The translations under genes and the position numbers were made by a program. A stretch of 64,000 nt of DNA from Chloroflexota bacterium (GTDB lineage Bacteria > Chloroflexota > Anaerolineae > Promineifilales > Promineifilaceae). This document shows, one piece after another, positions 1-8,596 of this stretch. The stretch is taken from positions 1 to 64,000 of the forward strand of contig JAJRVV010000087.1 of NCBI GenBank assembly GCA_024277135.1, given 5' to 3'. The first letter of the stretch is position 1. Every line of letters begins with the position of its first letter. The notes under the pieces are model-generated. The model did no database searches. It was given only the letters and a program-made list of their open reading frames with translations, and was not told the DNA's origin.

Positions 1-137
1 GGTGCTAATAGCCCATTTGACGGCTGTTTTTCATCGTCGGGACGTTATTTTCGAGCGGCGGCCTCTTTTTCAAGCCAATGCCGCCTAATTATGTCATTTC
101 TCAACCAATTGACGGTTGAGGCTTTTTTCGGAAGAGT

Positions 138-495
138 CAACAATGAGCAATGAACAATGAATAATGAACAATGAATAATGAACAATGAATAATGAGTCCG
201 CCGAAAAAAGCCACCACGGAGACACAGAGGGCGCGGAGTTTCTCTGGTAAATTTCTCTGTGTCCTCCGTGTCTCCGTGTTTTTTCGGAAGGGTCAATAAT
301 GAACAATGAATAATGAACAATGAGCAATGAACAATGAATAATGAACAATGAGCAATGAACAATGAATAATGAACAATGAGCAATGAATAATGAGCAATGA
401 ACAATGAGCAATGAACAATGAGCAATGAATAATGAGCAATGAATAATGAGCAATGAACAATGAGCAATGAATAATGAGCAATGAATAATGAGCAA
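138..495. repeat. Heptameric AATGARY tandem array
   Basis: Two blocks (138-196 and 295-495) consist of 7-bp units AATGAAC, AATGAAT and AATGAGC in irregular order, about 37 units. Each block is preceded by the same leader TTTTTTCGGAAGRGTCAA (123-140 and 279-296). All six frames stay partly open and translate as Ser-Leu-Phe-Ile-type repeats, so long ORFs here are artefacts. The unit length resembles the short tandemly repeated repetitive (STRR) sequences of cyanobacteria. The same units recur at 29.6 and 42.3 kb. Bases 1-122 hold no recognisable gene. Confidence 0.9.
201..286. repeat. CACGGAG/ACACAGAG inverted-repeat element
   Basis: The element separates the two AATGARY blocks. Its left arm reads CCGAAAAAAG...CACGGAGACACAGAG and its right arm CTCCGTGTCTCCGTG-TTTTTTCGG, so it could fold into a long imperfect hairpin. 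The arms are short-period repeats of CACGGAG/ACACAGA. I recall similar short-period repeats from many environmental genomes, but cannot verify this here. Confidence 0.7.
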
Positions 496-524
496 ATGAG
501 GCATCACGTTTCACGGAGTTTCTC

Positions 525-1040
525 ATGATTGAACTACTTGGCATTACCCTGTTGACCATCGTCACTTATTTTGCTTTGATAGCCTTGCTAACCACATTGG
601 TGTATCTCATCCCGGAAAAGGCGCGGCAAACCCAGCAAACGCTAACCGCCCGGCCCGGCCGTTCCTTCCTGATTGGGTTGGTCAACCTGCTCTTTTTTGG
701 GATTTTGGCCGCTTTTATGAGTCAGGGCGGGGAATTGTTGAGCATGATGGCGGTGGCTGTTCTGCTGGCTTTGCTGGCGTTGGCTTTCGTTGGGTTAGCA
801 GGGTTAGCGCTCATGCTCCGGCCCCGCTTTTTTCCGCCGCACGAGGAAACGGCGCATTCTTCACTGGCAGTGACCATGCGCACGGCCGTTTTGCTGGTAA
901 CAGCCATCCTGGCCCCCATTATCGGCTGGTTTGTGCTGGGGCCAATCTTGCTAATCGCCGGATTAGGGGCCGGGATTATGACGGTGGTGCGGCGCGGGGG
1001 GACGGCCGTTGCCTTTCCCGCAATCCCCAAAGAGCCGTAA
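525..1040 (+). CDS. Small polytopic membrane protein, unknown function
   Basis: The product is 171 aa and mostly hydrophobic. Predicted membrane segments lie at about residues 5-28, 48-66, 72-97 and 117-150, with short charged loops (EKARQTQQ around 31-38, PPHEET around 103-108). There is no signal peptide or catalytic motif. ATG 525 is preceded by GGAG at about 514-517. The Gly/Ala/Leu-rich hairpins recall the membrane domains found beside bactofilin-like proteins, but no bactofilin is present, so that is only a resemblance. The gene stands alone between the repeat array and the amidase. Confidence 0.6.
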   Translation: MIELLGITLLTIVTYFALIALLTTLVYLIPEKARQTQQTLTARPGRSFLIGLVNLLFFGILAAFMSQGGELLSMMAVAVLLALLALAFVGLAGLALMLRPRFFPPHEETAHSSLAVTMRTAVLLVTAILAPIIGWFVLGPILLIAGLGAGIMTVVRRGGTAVAFPAIPKEP

Positions 1041-1177
1041 AATGGTTGTAACGACACAGCATCGCGGCAAGACATCCGATTTCTTTTACTCATAACGTTG
1101 GCGTACTCAACAGCGAGAAATCGGATGTCTGTTGCAAATGGTTGGCGCACGGACGTTTTCCGTCTAACATTGTCCCC

Positions 1178-2641
1178 ATGAGCGATATACCCCCCAATGA
1201 ATTAAACGGACTGGATGCGCTGGCGCTAGCTGATTTGGTGCGCCGGAAAAAGGCAACGCCGCTAGAACTGGTTGAGGCGACCATCGCCCGGATTGAAGCG
1301 TTAAATCCACAGTTAAACGCGGTCGTCACGCCGGCATTTGATAGAGCGCGGGCGGCGGCTAAAGTCGCGTTACCGGACGGCCCGCTAGCCGGGGTTCCTT
1401 TTTTGTTAAAGGAGTCGTTGGCGGTAGCCGGGTGGCGGCAAAGTAATGGCGCCCGTATCCTGGCAAATTTGATAGCGGCGGAAGACAGTGAGTTAGCGCT
1501 CCGTTACCAACGAGCCGGGCTGCTGGCGGTGGGCAAGACCAATATGTCTGAATTTGGCCTGCTGCCCACCACTGAATCGCAGCTCTTTGGCCCCTGCCGT
1601 AATCCGTGGGATAGTTCGCGGATGCCGGGCGGCTCCAGCGGCGGCTCGGCGGCGGCGGTTGCCGCCGGCATCGTACCTGCCGCGCATGGCGCCGACGGCG
1701 GCGGCTCTATTCGCATTCCGGCCTCCTGCTGCGGCCTGTTTGGCCTAAAGCCGACGCGGGCGCGTACGCCCAAAGGGCCAAGCGTGGGCGATTCGATCAG
1801 CGGGCTGGTGATTGACCATATCCTCAGCCGGTCGGTGCGGGACAGCGCCGCGCTGCTGGATGCGACGGCCGGCGCGGCCATTGGCGATCCTTAGTGGGCG
1901 CCGCCGCAGGCACGGCCGTTTCTGGATGAGGTCAGCGCCGCGCCGGGACATCTGCGGATTGCATTTTCCACAGCGGCTATCACCGGAACCCCGGTTCATG
2001 CGGATTGTGTGACGGCGGTGCGGGAGACGGCCGTGTTGTGCGAGCAGTTGGGGCATACCGTCATCGAAGCCGCTCCGGCCATTGACGCCGAACAGTTTAG
2101 CGACGCCTTTATCGCCATGTGGGCCGCCGGATGCGCCTGGGGCGTGACCAGCATCGCCCGCCTGTCCGGGTTCCCGCCCCAGCCGGAAATGTATGAGCCG
2201 GTCACGTGGGGATTGTATGAACAGGCGCAGCGAATGACGGCCGCCGATTATCTGCTGGCCGTTCAGACCGTCCAGCGTATCGCGCGGCAGGCAGCCTGCT
2301 TCCATGAGCAATTTGACCTGTTTTTAACGCCTACCGTCGCCGATCCGCCGCTGCTGTTGGGGTCATTCGATAGTACGCCTGATAATCCGATGGCCGGGTT
2401 TGAGCGCGCCATCGCCTTTGCCGCCTTTACGCCGCAGGCCAACGCTACCGGGCAACCGGCGATGTCGGTTCCTCTCTATTGGAACGATGAGAATTTGCCG
2501 ATTGGGGTTCAGTTTACCGGCCGTTTTAGCGATGAGGCGACGCTGTTTCGGCTGGCGGGGCAGCTTGAAGCGGCACGGCCGTGGCAACATCGCCAACCGC
2601 CGCTATCCATCTGGGCCGCGAGAGGGGAAAGCGAGAGATAG
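1178..2641 (+). pseudogene. Amidase (amidase signature family) interrupted by one in-frame TAG
   Basis: Read through one stop, this is a full-length amidase of 487 codons. Lys78 (VPFLLKES), cis-Ser153 ([10 protein letters not shown]) and nucleophile Ser177 (DGGGSIRIP) form the family triad with the usual 24-residue spacing. The interruption is TAG at 1892-1894. The frame continues unchanged on both sides as Gly-Asp-Pro-stop-Trp-Ala-Pro-Pro, where the family normally has Gly-Asp-Pro-Tyr-x-Ala-Pro-Pro. A single TAC/TAT to TAG change therefore explains it. All catalytic residues lie before the stop, but the 238-aa fragment lacks half the fold. The gene also ends in TAG, arguing against reassignment. 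ATG 1178 aligns best with the family start. Confidence 0.85.
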
Positions 2642-2717
2642 GGGAACCGGCCGGTATTTTACCAGCATCCTGATTGGCACAACCGCCAGCAAACCGCCAA
2701 CGCATTGCCTGGAGCTA

Positions 2718-2745
2718 TTGAGTTGCGGCCGTCATCGGGTATACT
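2718..2745 (+). promoter_or_regulatory. Predicted sigma70-type promoter for kinase gene
   Basis: TTGAGT (2718-2723), a 16-bp spacer and TATACT (2740-2745) lie about 73 bp before the kinase start. The match to the housekeeping consensus is good but untested. Confidence 0.45.
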
Positions 2746-2818
2746 TAATCATAGATAGAAGGCGGAAACTCTTTCACCATGCCAACCGGCTATCCACCAA
2801 CCAACGACCCATCAATCC

Positions 2819-5800
2819 ATGAGCGATCTTGTCAACCAAACCCTCGGCAAATATAAAATCGTGTCCCGGCTGGGACGGGGCGGCATGGCCGATGTGTACA
2901 AGGCATACAACCCCAACTTGCAGCGGCACGTAGCCATCAAGGCGCTGCACGGCTATCCGGCCGAGCGGGAAATTGGCCGCTTTGAGCAGGAAGCGGCGGC
3001 CGTGGCCCGGCTGCGCCACCCCAACATCGTCCGCATTTTCGATTTTGACGTACATGACGGCTTGCATTACATGGTGATGGAGCTGATTGACGGCCCCACC
3101 CTGGAAGCAAAGCTGAAAGCAGATATGCAAAAAGGGCAGCGAAACTTGGAGGAAATCGCCCGCATTTTCGGCGACCTGGCCAACGCCATTGATTATGCCC
3201 ACAGCCGGGGTATGGTGCATCACGACTTGAAACCGGCTAACATTATGTTCACCAGTGAGGGGGAAGTGGCGCTGATGGACTTTGGCATCGCCCGCATTGT
3301 GGGCGAGCGCAGTCAGCACACCGCCACCGGTTCCATCACCGGCACCCCTGCCTACATGTCCCCGGAGCAGTGCAAAGGCTTGCGCGGCGACACTCGTTCC
3401 GACATTTATTCGCTGGGGGTGATTTTGTATGAGATGGCGTGCGGGCGTCCCCCTTTTCAAGCGGAAAACGTGTATGGTTACATCAAAGCTCACATCGGCG
3501 ACCGGCCGCCGCTGCCCAGCCAATTCGACCCGGAATTAACGCCGCCGGTGGAGAATGTCATCCTCAAATCTCTGCAAAAGAACCCGGCGGCGCGCTACCA
3601 GACGGCCGGGGAGATGGCGGCGGAACTGCGGGCGGCGCTGGGATTGAGCGCCGAGCCATCGGTGGCCCGCATCTCCACCATCGAGCGGAGCCAAATTGAT
3701 TGGGACGCCATCGAATCGTACATCAGTACCCGGCGGCGGGCGGCGGCGCCTTTCCAAGCGCCGCGTGACGTGGGCGCGTTTGTGGGACGGGAAAGTTTGT
3801 TGACGGCCGTCAAAGCCCAGCTAACCGGCGGCGGCCCGGCCATCGTGGCGCTGATTGGCATGGGCGGCATTGGCAAAACGGCGCTGGCGGTGCGGCTGGC
3901 GTATGCGCTGCGCGATTTGTTTGTGGACGGCGTGCTGTGGGCCAATCTGTCGGCCAGCGATCCACTGGCGGTGCTGGACAGTTGGGCGCGGGCGTTTGGC
4001 TTCGATTTCAGCAGCCTGCCCGACCTGGCCAGCCGGGCGGCGGCGCTGCGCGGCGAATTGGCCGGCAAGCGGGTGTTGTTGGTGCTGGACGACGCGCGGC
4101 AGGTGGATGCGGTACGGCCGCTCCTGCCCGGCGGCGATCAAAATGGGGTCATCCTCACTACCCGCGACCAGGAACTGCCGGTGGCGTTAGCAGCCAAAGC
4201 GATTGCGCTGCCGGTGTTGGCCGAAGCGGAAAGCGTGGCGCTGCTCACCCGGATTGTGGGTGAAGAACGAGTGGCGGCGGGAACGGCCGTGGCTGCCGAG
4301 ATCGGCAATTTGCTGGGCCATTTGCCGCTGGCGGTGGAGATCGCCGCCCGACTGCTGCTCAGCCGCCGCCGCTGGCGGTTGAGCGACCTGGCGGAAAGAT
4401 TGCAAGATGCGGACGGCCGTCTGGCGGCGTTGAAATTGCAAGACCGGGCGGTGCGGGCTTCCTTTGGCGTCAGTTTTGACCAGTTGACGGAGGAACAACA
4501 GCGGTTGTTTGGCTGGCTGGCGTTGTTCGGCGGACGGCCGTTCACGCCGGAAGCGTTGGCCGCCATCGCCGGAATTTCGCTGATGGCCGCTGAAGACCAT
4601 CTGTACCATTTGGCGGCGTTGTCGCTGGCGGCGGAAGCGGGCGCGGCACACTTTCGCCAACATCCGCTGTTGGCTGATTTTGCCCGGGAGCAGTTGGGAG
4701 AAAAGGAATGGGGGGCGGGGAACGGCCGTTTGGCCCGTTATTTCCTCGTGTTTGCCAGCAAGCATTTGGAAGATTACGCCGCGCTCAATCAGGAGCGGGA
4801 CAATTTGCTGGCCGGGATGCGGGCGGCGCGCCTACAGGAACAATGGGAGATGGTGCGCGACTACGCCGAGGCGCTGACGCCTTACTGGTTTGCCCAGGGG
4901 CATTTCAGTCAGGCGCGGCAGGGGTGCGGCTGGGCCGTGGCCGCCGCCGAAGCGCTGGCCGACCCGCTGTCCCGCATCGCCAACCTGACGCTGTGGGGGC
5001 AGGCGTGCGTTGAGCAGGGGGCCTATGCTGAAGCCCGCGTCCACCTGGACGCCGGTTTGCAGTTAGCGACGGAGGCCGGTCATAAATTGGGTCGAGCGCA
5101 AGCGCTTTACCATTGGGGCCGTATTGCTGTGGAACAGGGTGAATTCAAAGAGGCACAGCAATTTCTGGAAAACAGCCAGCGGCAGTTTGAAGAACTATCT
5201 GATTTGACGGGCGTCGCCATCGCGCTTTATCAACAGGCAAACGCGCAATATTATCTCCGTCATTATCCAGAAGCGGAACTGCTGGCCCGACAGTCATTAA
5301 GTATGCAACCAGCCAAACAAGCCTCGCACGGTCGTATACAAACTCTCCGTTTGTTGGCTGATTTGGCGCTTCACGGCAATGATGATTTGATCAAGTCCGA
5401 GGCATATTTGCATCGGGCCGTCAATCTAAGCCGGACACACCAAGATGAAGGGGAAATGGCGGTTTGTCTGTATGCGCTCGCCGAAATTTGCCGGCGGCAG
5501 GGTAATTTGGATGACGCCCTGGCGCAGGCAACTCAAGCGTTGGAACTGCTTGAAAAGATGGGGGATCGCAAATCAAAATCCCAGGTGTTGTACCGTATCA
5601 GCCTAATTTACGCAGACCAAAACGAGTATTCGCTGGCGCTAACTGCCGGGTTAGAAAGCCTGGAGATATGCCGAATGCTGCAAGATAATCAAGGCATGAT
5701 TTATGTGTTGACCCATTTAGGGGATGTCAGTCAAAATCTAGGTTATGCGGAGCGGGCGCAGGAAACATGGACCAAAGCGCTATCCCTTGCCAAAGCTGAA

Positions 5801-5845
5801 AATCACTCTTTGGCAGCTTCGTTGCAGGAAAAATTGGGGTTGTAG
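2819..5845 (+). CDS. Ser/Thr protein kinase fused to STAND (NB-ARC-like) ATPase and TPR repeats
   Basis: The product is 1008 aa. Residues 12-275 form a Hanks-type kinase: glycine loop LGRGGMADVY, Lys41 (HVAIK), catalytic loop His134-His135-Asp136, Asp154 (DFG) and a GTPAYMSPEQ activation segment. Residues 320-560 form a P-loop STAND ATPase with Walker A GMGGIGKT (Lys353), Walker B VLLVLDD and sensor GVILTTRD. From about 640 to the end, Leu/Ala-rich helical TPR-like repeats form a ligand-sensing arm. There is no membrane segment, so it is cytosolic. The Arg of the usual His-Arg-Asp is His (non-RD kinase). STAND proteins oligomerise on ligand binding, so a signalling switch is likely and a defence role possible. 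The gene is monocistronic. Confidence 0.9.
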   Translation: MSDLVNQTLGKYKIVSRLGRGGMADVYKAYNPNLQRHVAIKALHGYPAEREIGRFEQEAAAVARLRHPNIVRIFDFDVHDGLHYMVMELIDGPTLEAKLKADMQKGQRNLEEIARIFGDLANAIDYAHSRGMVHHDLKPANIMFTSEGEVALMDFGIARIVGERSQHTATGSITGTPAYMSPEQCKGLRGDTRSDIYSLGVILYEMACGRPPFQAENVYGYIKAHIGDRPPLPSQFDPELTPPVENVILKSLQKNPAARYQTAGEMAAELRAALGLSAEPSVARISTIERSQIDWDAIESYISTRRRAAAPFQAPRDVGAFVGRESLLTAVKAQLTGGGPAIVALIGMGGIGKTALAVRLAYALRDLFVDGVLWANLSASDPLAVLDSWARAFGFDFSSLPDLASRAAALRGELAGKRVLLVLDDARQVDAVRPLLPGGDQNGVILTTRDQELPVALAAKAIALPVLAEAESVALLTRIVGEERVAAGTAVAAEIGNLLGHLPLAVEIAARLLLSRRRWRLSDLAERLQDADGRLAALKLQDRAVRASFGVSFDQLTEEQQRLFGWLALFGGRPFTPEALAAIAGISLMAAEDHLYHLAALSLAAEAGAAHFRQHPLLADFAREQLGEKEWGAGNGRLARYFLVFASKHLEDYAALNQERDNLLAGMRAARLQEQWEMVRDYAEALTPYWFAQGHFSQARQGCGWAVAAAEALADPLSRIANLTLWGQACVEQGAYAEARVHLDAGLQLATEAGHKLGRAQALYHWGRIAVEQGEFKEAQQFLENSQRQFEELSDLTGVAIALYQQANAQYYLRHYPEAELLARQSLSMQPAKQASHGRIQTLRLLADLALHGNDDLIKSEAYLHRAVNLSRTHQDEGEMAVCLYALAEICRRQGNLDDALAQATQALELLEKMGDRKSKSQVLYRISLIYADQNEYSLALTAGLESLEICRMLQDNQGMIYVLTHLGDVSQNLGYAERAQETWTKALSLAKAENHSLAASLQEKLGL

Positions 5846-5851
5846 GGGCGT

Positions 5852-5945
5852 TTTCAGTGTTCAGTCGGCAGTATTCAGTTATCAGTGGAGCCTGTCTCCC
5901 CCTCGCGCCTACCGAAAACTGAATACCAAATACTGAATACTGGCT
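5852..5945. repeat. CAGTNNN heptamer repeat
   Basis: Seven-base units CAGTGTT, CAGTCGG, CAGTATT, CAGTTAT and CAGTGGA run forward. They are followed by an inverted set (ACTGAAT/ACTGAA) at 5917-5941, so the block can fold back on itself. It fills the gap between the kinase gene and the convergent HEXXH gene. The same family occurs at 17.3 and 58.1 kb. Confidence 0.8.
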
Positions 5946-5950
5946 TCCAG

Positions 5951-7327
5951 CTACGGCCAGCGGGCTTGCGGCCCTTTGGTGGCCCAGCCGTCGGCGATCC
6001 AGATGGGCAGCCAGGACAAATTCAGCGCCGTATTGGAACGGCCGCCGGGGGGCAGCATGACGTTGTTCACCGGGGCGACGCCGCTGCGCCAATCTTCCCA
6101 GATGCCGTCTGCGCCGCAATCTTTGGCAATTGGATACCGCTCGTCGCTTTGCGGTTCCAGTTCGTTCACGTAGTCGGTAAAAATCTCAAACAACGCTTCC
6201 ACTTTGCCGGTGCGTTCGGCCATGGGGGCGGTTTCGCCGTACACGAATTCGCCCCACCAGTTGGCGCTGAAGTCCAACTCCTTGAGAAACTGGTAGCAAA
6301 TGTTGACCATCGCTTGTTCGGCGCGGCGGGCTTCGGTCACGGAGACGCGGGTAAAGCCAAACAGGTCAATCATGCCTTCCATGACGCCGGAGAGGAGGCC
6401 GGTGAGGGGAGGACGCTGTAATAAAATTTGGCCGGGGTTGTTGAATTCGGCGTTGACTTTTTCGCGCCATCTGGCCCGAAGACGGCCGTTCCACGTCTCC
6501 AATCCCGCCTGATCCAACGCAGCCGCATACACATCCGGCCGTACCGCCGGCGCTGGGTGTGCCCCATCATCCTGAATAAACCGCTCCGCCGATTCCGTGA
6601 GTTGTAAATCCTGAAAATTGAGGGCAATAGACGGCCCGGCCACCAGCCCGCCGTACACATCGGCGAAAATCTCTTCCAGCCAGGGCATGATCCAGCGGGG
6701 GACGTCGCTGCGCCAAACCGCCTGCCGCAGCAAAATCCAGAGCGGCGTCTCCTTGACCTTGCCATTCCAAAAGACAAAATGGCCCGCTTCATGCGGAATG
6801 GCCAGGAAATCTTGAGGCAAGGCGGCGCAGGTGAAGGGGATGCCGATCACCGCCATCGCGTCCCGGTCGTAGGGGATGACGCGAACGGCCGCCGACCGTT
6901 GAAAGTAGGCGATCGTTTTGGGGTTGTCCAGCCCCAGCCCGGCGGCCGGTTTGAGCGCCTCCAGCGCCAACCGATCCGCTTTGCGCAAGGTGGCGTATGT
7001 TACCCGATTGTTGGCGACAAATTCATCGGCCGCCGCCCGGCGATAGATGTCCAGATCGTCGGCGATTTGGTAGAGAACGGTGGAGAGGACGTGCTTGGGT
7101 GGATAGAGGCGGGAAGGGGACAGCGCGCCGCCGGGGTTAAAGCCTTCGTAAAAGTAGTAAAAATGGGATTGGGCAAAGGCGCGGAGCCGTTTGACCAGAC
7201 ATTCAATCATGGACAGCCGGGGAGATGGTTTCGTCTGGCTCCCCAACCAATTTTCATGAATCGCCAAGACTTTATCCAGCGCGTTCCAGCGCTCTTCAAG
7301 AACTGCCATATCTTGCGGAATTGCCAT
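5951..7327 (-). CDS. Putative zinc metallopeptidase-like protein (HEXXH), unknown family
   Basis: The product is 458 aa and soluble, with no signal peptide. About residue 180 it carries IPHEAGHFVFW, an HEXXH zinc-binding motif. About 45 residues later EEIFADVYGG offers a third acidic ligand, as in gluzincins. The rest is helical and matches nothing I can name. A GTG 15 bp upstream is also in frame, but ATG 7327 has GGAGG at the right distance, so I use it. The gene has its own promoter at 7391-7419. Peptidase activity is inferred from the motif alone. Confidence 0.65.
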   Translation of the reverse strand: MAIPQDMAVLEERWNALDKVLAIHENWLGSQTKPSPRLSMIECLVKRLRAFAQSHFYYFYEGFNPGGALSPSRLYPPKHVLSTVLYQIADDLDIYRRAAADEFVANNRVTYATLRKADRLALEALKPAAGLGLDNPKTIAYFQRSAAVRVIPYDRDAMAVIGIPFTCAALPQDFLAIPHEAGHFVFWNGKVKETPLWILLRQAVWRSDVPRWIMPWLEEIFADVYGGLVAGPSIALNFQDLQLTESAERFIQDDGAHPAPAVRPDVYAAALDQAGLETWNGRLRARWREKVNAEFNNPGQILLQRPPLTGLLSGVMEGMIDLFGFTRVSVTEARRAEQAMVNICYQFLKELDFSANWWGEFVYGETAPMAERTGKVEALFEIFTDYVNELEPQSDERYPIAKDCGADGIWEDWRSGVAPVNNVMLPPGGRSNTALNLSWLPIWIADGWATKGPQARWP

Positions 7328-7390
7328 GAGAATGCCCTCCACTCATTATTTGGTTGATAACATCAGCATTGGTATCCCCTGCCAATTTGC

Positions 7391-7419
7391 ATCATAGCAT
7401 GGGGGTTGAAGCGGGTCAA
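7391..7419 (-). promoter_or_regulatory. Predicted extended -10 promoter for the HEXXH gene
   Basis: On the minus strand, TTGACC (7419-7414), a 17-bp spacer and TGC-TATGAT (7396-7391) lie about 64 bp before the start at 7327. Confidence 0.5.
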
Positions 7420-7522
7420 GCCTCTAGCAGCGCGAACGGAATTGCTTTCCGTCGAACACGTTGACAGGATGGCTTATGTAAAATCACATTGTCTATCTGT
7501 TGTCTGATGAGGGGGTAAAAGT

Positions 7523-8188
7523 TTAACTGCCCGGCATGATAAGTTTTTCCCCTATCTTGTGAAGATCATGAACAAACTGCGTTGGCGAAGGGGGCTTTAG
7601 CCAACGAATCACTTCCCAATCGGCCGTCGTTGCCGAGAGTAATACGCGCGCGAAATCTACGGAGAATATGCCCGCCGCTTTCCCCTGCGCGCCAATGATA
7701 GCGTCATGAATGGATAGTCTCATTTGGGTGCAAAACCCCCAAATATCAGCCAGGTCTTTGGGTTCTTCCCGGCCGAGGGCGGCATTGACTTTGTTGGCAA
7801 GGATGTTTTCGGCGGTATCTATCTTTCCCAAGATGGGGTTGATAGCGACTTCGCCCACGCGGAAGGGGATATCGTTCACGAATTCAAGTTTGAGCGTGGC
7901 ATCGGGACGGCGCAGCATCATGCGGACAAAACGGTGTTGTTTCGTTAACACATCGGTTTGCCACCGGTTTTGCTGTGAGAGGACGATAACGATCTGATGG
8001 ATCCATTCCTCAAAATGATCGTCGTAATTGACAAAAAAATCCAGGTTTTCTGAGAAACGGTGGTGGAGGTAACCGCGTGAAGCGGCCGTGCCGCCAGTAA
8101 GATAAAATCCTGTGTCCAGCGCGGTAATAATCTGTAATACCTGGTCTTGAAAAGGGTACAGCGTGTCCGCGAAAAATTGGCCGTCCAA
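7523..8188 (-). CDS. AbiEii/AbiGii-type nucleotidyltransferase family protein
   Basis: The product is 221 aa. YLTGGTAASRGYLHHRF followed by SENLDFFV is the GG-x-DhDh signature of minimal nucleotidyltransferases of the AbiEii/MenT type. The first catalytic Asp is Asn here (codon AAC, 8049-8051 complement), while the second Asp is kept. Later, KLEFVNDIP supplies the third acidic strand. Homologues are type IV or MenT-like toxins that modify RNA ends. The Asn change could mean lost activity or a divergent subfamily. It follows the 98-aa gene at 8216-8512 by 27 bp and is presumably co-transcribed. Confidence 0.75.
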   Translation of the reverse strand: MDGQFFADTLYPFQDQVLQIITALDTGFYLTGGTAASRGYLHHRFSENLDFFVNYDDHFEEWIHQIVIVLSQQNRWQTDVLTKQHRFVRMMLRRPDATLKLEFVNDIPFRVGEVAINPILGKIDTAENILANKVNAALGREEPKDLADIWGFCTQMRLSIHDAIIGAQGKAAGIFSVDFARVLLSATTADWEVIRWLKPPSPTQFVHDLHKIGEKLIMPGS

Positions 8189-8215
8189 AATAATGCCTCT
8201 ACACGGTTTAGAAAT

Positions 8216-8512
8216 TCAACTTCTGAATAGCTCTGGATGGTGTTTGGGCAGCCATTCAACCAGAAAATCGAAGCCCCGTCTGCGATTATCAGCCCGAATT
8301 TTTTCCCGCCATACAGGCCACCCTTGTATGAGGGCGGGAAAGCCAAGCCTTTGGATGATTTCTTCATAAGGTGCGTATTCCAGCAAGCGCGCGGCCGCCC
8401 AATCCCGGCCCAAACGGCCGTTTGTCACCTTTCCCGCCAATATTGCCTGAAATTCGGGCTCGCTTATCTCATAATCCCACACATAGGGTAATCTTCTTTC
8501 GTCGGTTTTCAT
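8216..8512 (-). CDS. Small protein upstream of nucleotidyltransferase, candidate antitoxin partner
   Basis: The product is 98 aa from ATG 8512 (MKTDERRLPYVWDYEISEPEF), acidic at the N-terminus and Arg/Trp-rich at the C-terminus (WREKIRADNRRRGFDF). I do not recognise a DNA-binding fold. Similar small proteins of about 100 aa commonly precede AbiEii-like genes. TATAAT ends 6 bp before the ATG, which implies a leaderless mRNA; the TTG 24 bp further upstream lies within the promoter palindrome and is rejected. Antitoxin function is inferred only from pairing. Confidence 0.6.
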   Translation of the reverse strand: MKTDERRLPYVWDYEISEPEFQAILAGKVTNGRLGRDWAAARLLEYAPYEEIIQRLGFPALIQGWPVWREKIRADNRRRGFDFLVEWLPKHHPELFRS

Positions 8513-8518
8513 CGTTTC

Positions 8519-8524
8519 ATTATA
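8519..8524 (-). promoter_or_regulatory. -10 box TATAAT giving a leaderless transcript
   Basis: TATAAT on the minus strand lies 6 bp before ATG 8512. Transcription would start at or next to the A of the start codon. No good -35 box is visible; that position is occupied by the palindrome 8527-8559. Confidence 0.5.
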
Positions 8525-8526
8525 CC

Positions 8527-8559
8527 AGAGGTTCAACTTCTCGGAGAAGCTGAACCTCT
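8527..8559. repeat. 33-bp near-perfect palindrome (16-bp arms, 1-bp centre)
   Basis: The arms AGAGGTTCAACTTCTC (8527-8542) and GAGAAGCTGAACCTCT (8544-8559) differ at one position, which becomes a G-U pair in minus-strand RNA. It lies between the comEC stop and the -10 box of the next operon, with no T-run. It may be an operator, a transcript-end hairpin or a copy of a dispersed palindrome. Confidence 0.8.
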
Positions 8560-8596
8560 ACCGGCTCTCTGAGCAAAAGTCCGACAGCGAAGATCA

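Noticed and set aside
138-495. Possible CRISPR array
   Set aside because: Units are 7 bp and contiguous, with no unique spacers and no cas genes in the window.
45-565. Three long minus-strand frames translating as Ser-Leu-Phe-Ile repeats
   Set aside because: They are readings of the 7-bp tandem array in different frames; no ribosome-binding site and no non-repeat domain.
1892-1894. TAG read as pyrrolysine or reassigned
   Set aside because: Several genes here end in TAG, including this one, and the family position is Tyr; a point mutation or read error is simpler.
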